Below, one piece after another: positions 10,210 to 20,000 of a stretch of 20,000 nucleotides of DNA (within the stretch, counting starts at the first letter, position 1; every line of letters begins with the position of its first letter). The stretch is from NCBI GenBank assembly GCA_016946835.1, contig JACVTC010000014.1, positions 302,501-322,500 on the forward strand, given 5' to 3'. The position numbers were made by a program, and so were the translations under genes. The notes beneath the pieces are model-generated. The model did not search any database. It was not told where the DNA came from and saw only the letters and a list, made by a program, of their open reading frames with translations. Source of the DNA: Neocallimastix lanati (nom. inval.) (taxonomy: Eukaryota; Neocallimastigomycota; Neocallimastigomycetes; Neocallimastigales; Neocallimastigaceae).

Positions 10210-10584
10210 GAAAATCAAACCTTATCTTATCATTACTTAATAAATAATAATTATTTATTTTATTATTATTATTTTATAAATACATAATAAAAAATAAATA
10301 AAAATAAATAAATAAATAAAAATAGATAAATAAAAAAGATTTTAAGTCTTAAAATTTTGTTATTAAATATAAAAAGTAATTTACATTTATTTAAATTACT
10401 TAAACTTATGAACATTTATAATAAAGTAATATGTGGCATTAGTAATAGTTGATATTAAGATTTTTTTGTCTTATGATCAATCTTTTATCCATTGAATATT
10501 TGAATTCTTTACCTTGTTTCTATATTGATGTAAATCTTCAGATTTTGCTGATGTCTATTTCATTTTATTTACCAACAAATTAAG
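9676..10584. other. Intergenic A/T DNA with poly-A run
   Basis: It contains the 3' flank of the repeat-protein gene, short AAT runs near 9815 and 9912, and a ~41-nt A run (about 10167-10207). From about 10430 the composition becomes less A/T-biased. An upstream exon of the next gene may lie at 10450-10580, where a frame reading LLSIEYLNSLPCFYIDV is open, but no start or splice site decides it. Confidence 0.5.
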
Positions 10585-11867
10585 GAATCTTTCCTTACTT
10601 GATTGATTCACTCCTAAGCTTGTGTTTAAGGCATTATTTAACGTATGGGAATCTTTTTATAGTCTTTCCTTACTTCCTTCTTATTCTAATATTTTTAAAA
10701 TATGAAAATTTCATAAACAGGTATATTTATATATTCCTTCTTGATGGAATTTCAGCTACAATTCGATACTAGGAAACGGTGGCATTTAAATGAAAAACTC
10801 TTAAAAAGTTCACAGGGATCTACTGTTCCATATATTGTGGGGCTTGCGGAATATCTTGCTAATACAATACCAATCATCAGGAGCTCTCTTGAGTTACATT
10901 TTGAAAGGTTCAGTAAAAACACTTTCATTATTAAGAGTGCTGACGTTGTACCGATATGGCGAAGGAATAGTGCATTTAGTAGTCCTGTTAATTCTCATCA
11001 ATGTACACTTACTAACAGTACAATTCCGAACACAGAACCTATAGTAAGTAATTTAATTTTTTGATAATCTTACTTGTGGTTCAGGGGAGAGTTTAATTGA
11101 TATCACACTATCTATTTTTAGTATGTTACTTCTTTGTTTTTTATTTTAGATTTAACTGGTGATCATGTTACTACACATAGTATACATCACACCAAAATTT
11201 TTTATCTTTTGAACTTATTCTTATTCTTTATTACATTAAATTTTCTATGATTAATTAAAATTTTTTTTTGTTTGTTTTTTTTGTTTTTATTATTTTTTAC
11301 TTTACTTAATATTTTACATATATTTTATTTTTGTCCTTAAATTATATAATGTACTTTTTTTTAAAAAAAAAATGTAATACATAAAAATTAAATCATCTAT
11401 TAAGTAAAGCATTGGAAGTATATTCTTTTTCTAGTCTAAAAAAAAAAAAAAATCATAAGATTTTATTTAATATTCTTTTCGTCTAACAAATATTTGTAAT
11501 TTTTTAAATGAGTATATAAATATTATATGTGATGTGATACCTATTATATAATTTCCTTCTTAGTGGAAGAGATGCAGACATTATCGATTTAAATTATAAA
11601 ATGGAATGGGATGTTTTGTTTAAGAACCATATCATTTTTGGTGATTATTCTAAAACGCTATTCTTGGTGGGATCAGTGGCTCTCTTAACAGAAATTATGC
11701 CTAGGGCTTGTACTGGACAAGGTTTGCTGTTCAGACGGTATAAGCCCAAACTAATCAGGAGAGTTAATACTGAAAAATCAGTAAGACAGGCTAACAGGGC
11801 CAATGTTTCTGAAGGAGAAGACCAGAATTTCTTTCAGATAGTCAATTTAAATCCTAATCCGAAATAA
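10585..11867 (+). CDS. Unrecognised spliced gene, probable membrane protein (5' end unresolved)
   Basis: I do not recognise this gene. Proposed exons are about 10585-10720, 10816-11043 and 11564-11867, ending in TAA. Exon 1 reads GIFPYLIDSLLSLCLRHYLT and continues with a very hydrophobic stretch to KYENFINR. Exon 2 runs through ILWGLRNILLIQYQSSG and LYRYGEGIVHLVVLLILINV. Exon 3 starts GRDADIIDLNYKMEWDVLF, includes LFLVGSVALLTEIM, and ends in a polar, Arg-rich tail (KPKLIRRVNTEKSVRQANRA). Both junctions have GT/AG borders (GTATAT and CACAG; GTAAGT and TTCCTTCTTAG) and preserve the frame, while every other frame combination stops. Three or so hydrophobic segments suggest a membrane protein. GC content is higher than in the neighbours. 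The frame before 10585 is broken by TAA at 10581, so the start is unknown. A decayed or transferred gene is possible. Confidence 0.42.
10721..10815 (+). other. Putative intron of the unrecognised gene
   Basis: 95 nt, AG/GTATAT donor and TTCACAG acceptor. Removing it eliminates two in-frame stops (TAG 10770, TGA 10791) and joins phase 2 to phase 2. Confidence 0.45.
11044..11563 (+). other. Putative long intron of the unrecognised gene
   Basis: 520 nt with consensus GTAAGT donor and a pyrimidine tract plus TTCTTAG acceptor, phase 2. The join creates a Tyr codon followed by GRDAD. Confidence 0.5.
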
Positions 11868-12045
11868 GAATTCTTTTATACAGAAATCTTATAATCTTGG
11901 AAGGGAGGTTGGTTGCATATGAACTTTTTTGTGTATTTATTTATACACTTTATTTTGATTATTATTTTTTATTTCACATTACTATTTAAATATTATTATG
12001 CTCTAATTGGACAAATAATATTTATTTTTTATTAATTGGGTGTTT

Positions 12046-12078
<33 letters not shown>

Positions 12079-12655
12079 AAAAAAATAATTCATGTAATTA
12101 ATAATTAATTAATTAAAGTTAAAAGTTTGAAATAACTGCAGCTTTAATAGAAAAAAAAATTCGTAAAACAAATTTATTCGATAAAAAATTGGATTAGAAC
12201 ATAAAATATTTAAAAGAATTTTAACAATATTTTTTCATGTAAAAAATGAAAGTTAAAATAAAATTTGTAGAAAATTTTATGTTTCCAAACTAAATTAACA
12301 TATTAAAAACCATAAATTTGTATAATAAATTAAATATTTTAAAAAATAAAGAATATCAAAATTAAAAAATAGTAGAATAAAAATAAAAATAAGGTCGTAG
12401 TCGTAATTGTTATAGGATATATTATTGTCAAGGGTGTTGTCAAAATGATAAGGAAAAAATGTTATTTTAATACAAATTATATTGATAATTTTAATCTACA
12501 AAATGCTATCATCCATGAATGGAAAAAATTGAAGGTCCTTTTGTCCTTAAAATTCATAAATAAATAAAATTTCATATTAATATTAAATTAATGAAGTTGT
12601 TTATAATTTTATTTACATATAATTAAATAAAATTGATAATCTGTTCTTCAAATAA

Positions 12656-12691
<36 letters not shown>

Positions 12692-12931
12692 CATCTATAA
12701 AAAAGTAAATGATCTACACTTAATTTAATGTAGAATTAATTAGGAAATATTTAAATAATTTCTTGAAAATAAGAATTTTTTTTTAATTATTCTGATATTT
12801 AAAATAATAATTATTTAAAAATTAATAAATTTTTGAATCTGTTGAAGATAATTATATTTTAACATAAACACGTTTAATTTTTTTTAACATAATATAAAAT
12901 ATATGTATAATTCCTTTTCTTTCTTTTTTAA

Positions 12932-12963
<32 letters not shown>

Positions 12964-13100
12964 TATTTATTTTATTAATTAATTATTGTTCAATAATAAC
13001 TTATTACTAGTTATTATTTTTTCTTTAATTATTTATGAAAATAAAATATAAAATATTTTTTTGGAAATATGATTTTCAATATTAATTCAAAGATTTATAA

Positions 13101-13101
13101 A

Positions 13102-13157
<56 letters not shown>
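13101..13157. repeat. (AAT)n microsatellite
   Basis: About 19 uninterrupted trinucleotide copies. Confidence 0.93.
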
Positions 13158-13164
<7 letters not shown>

Positions 13165-13420
13165 AATAAATATAAATAAACTAATACAATAATAATATAT
13201 AAAAAGAAATAAAGGTTAAAATAAGTTAAAATATAAATAACAATAAAGTATAAGTAAAATTATAATAATAAAAAAAGCAAAAATATTTTGATATATATTC
13301 AAATAATAATTTATTTCAACAAAAGTAATCATTGATTAATAAAATAAAATAAAATAAAATAAAAAAAAAAAAAAAAAAAAAAAAAAGGTCCTTCCATCTC
13401 ATAATTATATAATATTTTAT

Positions 13421-13551
<131 letters not shown>

Positions 13552-13755
13552 GAATATATATATATTATTTATTTATTTATTATTTAATTATTTATTTATT
13601 TATTTATTGTAAATTATTAAACATACATTTTGATAATATAACATTTTTCATATTTATTGTTTTTCTTTATATTATTTTCTTTATAGTATTTATATTATTT
13701 ATTTATTTATTTATTTTATTTTATTTTATTTTTTTTTATACTATATTATTTTATA

Positions 13756-15777
13756 TTATTTTTTTTTCCTTTCTATATTTTTTGGTTTCTCTGATGATAA
13801 TTCAAATACAGCTGTAATTGATGAATTAGAATATTTAATTATCCAAAGGAATATTAAAACGATACTAATGACGGTAATGATGGTAGTAATAATTGTAATA
13901 ATAGAATAATCTGCTAATTGACCTTTTGGAATATCCATACGTAGAGGTGAAATAATTTTTGTGGAGATAAGGACTTCTTTTTCCTCTTCATCTTTTTCCC
14001 GATCTTCTTTTGACTTGGAGGATTTACCTGGAAGGACTTGAACAGGAATAATACTAACATTATTTTTACTATTACTTTTCTTATTTATACTGGATAACAA
14101 ACGCATTGGAAGATTAGTAGAACTATAGGAATCTTGATTACAGAGTTTCGTACTTGTAGTATAAAAACGTGGTGGTTGAATAAAGATAGCTTTGTAAAGG
14201 CGTGAGTTTAAGGTATCATTATCTTGATTTTCTTTTTTGATATCTTCATCTTCATCTTCTTCTTTTTGATTCTGTTCTCCTTCTTTTTCTTTATTTTGTT
14301 TTTTTAATAGAGATTCAATAGGTTCACTTTCTGGATAACGAACATGGAATGGAATTTCAAGAGTTATATTAGCTTTTGGTGCAAGAGCATCAAATATAAC
14401 TTTAACATAATTAAATTTTGCTTGTGGATCATTAACAGCAACTTCAAGATCTGGATGACCAAGAACACTAACTTGAACATTTTTTTCATATTTCTGATCA
14501 CTAATTTGATATTCATCAGCAAAAATATTTGGATCAAAAGTTAAAAGCATAACTAATGGTTGATTTTCAACCCAATTATTTACTTCAACGGTTGTAAATA
14601 ATATTGGATGTAAGCCAACACCTGGATTTAATTTAAAATTAAAATTGACTTTTGGCATTGGACATGGAAGAAAAACGAGTTCATCATTTTTTACACCTAT
14701 TATAATTAATTAATTAATTAATTAAAATAATGAATAATAATAATAATAATATTGATAATAATAATAAATAAATAAAGTTAATTTTGTATAATATATATAT
14801 ATATATATATATATTATAATAATATTATGAAAAAATAATGTATATTTATAATTATTACCTCTTGGATTAATTGTAGTAATAGTATAACCCTTATTTTGTG
14901 ATTTTGTTGTATTTCCAATATATTTAATTTCACTTAAATGTTGATTGACATTACATTGAACAGTTTCTGGGAATTGAAGATGAAGAATTTCTTCAAATTT
15001 CATCATAAGAGTATTTTCCTTTTCACCTTCTTCATTATCATTTTCATCTTTATCATTGAGCATTGTTCTTTGACTAGAAATAACAATATTGAAATATTTA
15101 GAAGTCCATTCAGAGATAGCTTCATCATCAAAATCACAACCTAATTCTAAATCAGATTTTTCACTTAATTTAAAAATATGATAAAGTGAAAATCCGTCAA
15201 TATCCTCTAATGTAAAATCTGAAAGAAACATATAGAAATAACGTGGACTTATTTGGGCCATTTTAATTAAATTTTTAAAATGAAGATAATCCTCTTTTTG
15301 ACATAAAGAATAACCTGATCCTTGGAATAATTGATTAACAAAGTCACAATTATCTTCCATAAACTTCTGAACAACTTCTCTTCCTTTCATATCCTCATTT
15401 GTTGTAATTGCAATATGAAGTCCTGTTTCATAAGTACCAAAAAGAGGCATAAAATTTTTATCCATACTTAATTCCTTTTTAAATTGCATTTCACTAGAGA
15501 TATAAGTCATATCTATGGAAGCAACATTACCATTTAATGTAATGGAAGGTAAAGAAATGAATTTTTCAATTTCATCGGTAATTGAATAACGGAAATGAAG
15601 GGTTTCAGATTTATTTTCATTCTTTATTTTGGATTTATTTTCTGCTGAATTGACTATCAAAGTACTATTATTAGAAGGCCAAAATAACCATTCTTGCGTA
15701 ATTGCAAATGTTAATTTTAATGAGGTTAAAAAAATAAATAATATTGAAAACGAATTTATTCTATTTAGCATTTTCAA
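13756..15777 (-). CDS. PBN1: PIG-X/Pbn1: GPI mannosyltransferase I stabilising subunit, two exons
   Basis: Exon 1 (15777-14859) and exon 2 (14696-13756) join in phase 1 (INPRG-VKNDELVFLPCPMPK) to give 619 residues. PIG-X/Pbn1 is an ER membrane glycoprotein that pairs with PIG-M/Gpi14, which adds the first mannose to the GPI precursor. The N-terminus (MKMLNRINSFSILFIFLTSL) is a signal peptide ending near residue 25. Next comes LHFRYS, then a lumenal domain with FGTYETGLHIAI. The C-terminal PIG-X domain shows IPFHVRYPESEP (about 422-433) and IQPPRFYTTSTKLC (about 479-492). After these come MDIPKGQLADYS and one transmembrane helix (about 571-595) with a short basic cytosolic tail. A highly charged Glu/Lys/Asp insert (about 436-470) splits the HVRY and PPRF motifs and makes the protein longer than yeast Pbn1. 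The assignment rests on the motif order and topology. Confidence 0.82.
14697..14858 (-). other. Intron of the PIG-X/Pbn1 gene
   Basis: 162 nt, donor GTAATA at 14858, acceptor ATAG ending at 14697, phase 1. It contains a (TA)n run and TAAT repeats. Without splicing, exon 1 reads into low-complexity Tyr/Ile and exon 2 lacks its first 12 codons. Confidence 0.85.
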
Positions 15778-15998
15778 TATATGTATTTAAATATTAAGTT
15801 TTATCTGAATTTGTATTTATTTTTTAATTATTATTTATTTACTTTTTTTTTTTTAATTTTTATATATATTAAATTTAAAATAATTGATTGATGGATTATT
15901 AAAATGTTAAATATTTTCTATTACTAATTTTATCGTTTTCTATTTTTACTTTAAATAAATTTTTATTTTAAGTTTCTTTTAATTATTATTATTCTTTT

Positions 15999-16010
15999 TA
16001 TTATTATTAC

Positions 16011-16056
<46 letters not shown>
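15999..16056. repeat. (TTA)n microsatellite, slightly interrupted
   Basis: About 19 copies with one CTA interruption near 16009. Confidence 0.9.
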
Positions 16057-16619
16057 GAAGTTGTTGTTATTTATTAAGATAGAATTACTGACTTTTTTTT
16101 TTATTATTATACTATGATATATTTCTGTTAAAAAATTTTTATAATATATGAATTTTTGTTTAAGTATATTTAAAATGTAAATAAAAAATATTAATAAAAA
16201 TGTGAATTAAAAGAAATTCCATTTCAGATGTTTAATCCATGTTTTTTATTTAAAAAAAAATAATAATAATATAAAATATTTAAATAGATAATTATTATTT
16301 TGTTAATAAATATTTTAGTTTAAATTATTATTTTATAATATATAACAAGTGTAAAAGTAAAAAATATAAATTTTAAATTATAAGTGAAATTCAATTTGAA
16401 ATCACAATGATTTATTATTAAAAAAATTATATATGATATATACATATATATATATATATAAAGAATAAATTATTTTAGTTTATACTTTATATTTTATATT
16501 TATATATAATGTATATATTTACTTACCTTTTAATAACATTTAATTAATATTTAATTTAATTTTATTATTATTTTTTTTCTTTTCTTTTCGTTTCTTTTCT
16601 ATTTTTTTTTTTTAATTCT

Positions 16620-16668
16620 ATTATGGTTATGATTATGAGTATGGTTATGAGTATGAGTATGAGTATTA
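16620..16668. repeat. Hexamer array (TATGGT/TATGAT/TATGAG)
   Basis: About eight head-to-tail hexamers that vary at the last two bases. It stands out for its G content among A/T-only DNA and is not bordered by an open gene on either strand. Confidence 0.75.
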
Positions 16669-17207
16669 TTATAATTAATTTTAATTTTTTTTTTTTTCTA
16701 TTTTTTTTTTAATTGTAAAATTTATTATTTATTTTATTATTTTTCTTTTTATTTATTTTACTAAAATAAAAAAAAAAAAAAAAAAAAATTCTATAAAAAA
16801 ATTTAATAAATATAGTAAAAGATTAAAATAAATTAAATTAAAATTTAATTATATATATATAATATATAATTTATTATATTAAAAAATCATTTTATATTAA
16901 ATTTTTTAAACAATTTATAATTTTTTGTTAATATACATATACCTTAAACTTGAAATTTATATTCAAAACTTTTAAAATAAAGGTTGTTATTATTGTTTGT
17001 AACAACATTAATAATAATAATAATAAAATTACCTAATAACTCTATAATTATAATGTGAAATGAAATGAACTTTTGAAAAATTTCATTCATATACTTAAAA
17101 TATTTTTTAATAACAAAAGATTATTTTTAGAGTAAAAAAATATAATTATAATTATAATAATAATTCTTCCCAATTGAAAATTTAAATCTATATTAAATAT
17201 ATAGAAA

Positions 17208-20000
<2,793 letters not shown>

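Larger units (their letters stand above)
15778..17207. other. Divergent intergenic region, PIG-X to CLASRP-like gene
   Basis: Both flanking genes start here in opposite directions, so their promoters must lie inside. Contents are A/T DNA, a TTA array (about 15999-16056), a TATGRK-type hexamer array (about 16620-16668) and poly-A/T tracts. A consensus-like donor on the minus strand (AAAAG/GTAAGT at about 16526) after a short ATG frame could belong to an untranslated leader exon of the PIG-X gene, but no matching acceptor could be assigned. Confidence 0.5.

Noticed and set aside
10440-10720. Minus-strand frame that reads protein-like with TAA/TAG/TGA stops at intervals, suggesting a decayed gene or Gln-reassigned code
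   Set aside because: The well-supported genes in this window use standard stops and contain no in-frame TAA/TAG, and A/T-rich DNA readily yields Lys/Asn/Ser-rich frames.
10741-11064. 107-codon plus-strand frame in the first exon area of the unrecognised gene
   Set aside because: It covers the proposed intron, and its junction with the downstream exon stops after 11 codons. The alternative frame joins in phase across both introns. It is not fully excluded.
14344-15144. Plus-strand frames at 14344-14544 and 14938-15144
   Set aside because: Shadows of the PIG-X/Pbn1 coding exons on the opposite strand.

Overview
This window is nuclear DNA of an intron-rich eukaryote with an extremely AT-rich genome. 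Intergenic DNA and introns are almost pure A/T, full of poly-A/T runs and long AAT/TTA arrays, and GC rises only inside exons. The gene content, the secreted Thr/Pro/Lys-rich repeat protein with a short Lys-start signal peptide, and the base composition best fit an anaerobic gut fungus (Neocallimastigomycota). That assignment is inference. A different AT-rich protist, such as an amoebozoan, is not excluded.

Layout, left to right: (1) 1-358, minus: the 5' exons of a twinfilin gene that runs off the left edge. (2) 1217-2468, minus: a four-exon GNAT acetyltransferase that I read as an NAA80-type actin N-terminal acetyltransferase. (3) 2469-6988: gene-poor, with a heptanucleotide array, a compact 120-bp GC-richer island (3229-3348) of unknown nature, and a degenerate ~50-bp tandem repeat (about 4610-4925). 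(4) 6989-9675, plus: a two-exon gene for a 616-residue secreted protein with three classes of Thr/Pro/Lys-rich tandem repeat and a C-terminal six-cysteine module. (5) about 10585-11867, plus: a probable spliced membrane-protein gene that I do not recognise. (6) 11868-13755: gene-poor, with long homopolymers and AAT arrays. (7) 13756-15777, minus: a two-exon PIG-X/Pbn1 gene (GPI mannosyltransferase I subunit, ER). (8) 17208-20000, plus: the 5' nine exons of a CLASRP/SWAP2-type splicing regulator gene, cut by the right edge.

Most of the genes are split by introns, and the exon models here were built by hand from reading frame, GT/AG borders and remembered family conservation. Two points stand out. 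First, the CLASRP-like gene contains a 16-nt microexon. It also has an intron that works in frame only if spliced as a minor-spliceosome (U12-type) AT-AC intron, with 5' ATATCCTT, branch TTCCTTAAC and 3' AC. Second, two actin regulators, twinfilin and an NAA80-like acetyltransferase, lie in tandem on the same strand. No bacterial-type operons, CRISPR arrays, tRNA or rRNA genes were seen.
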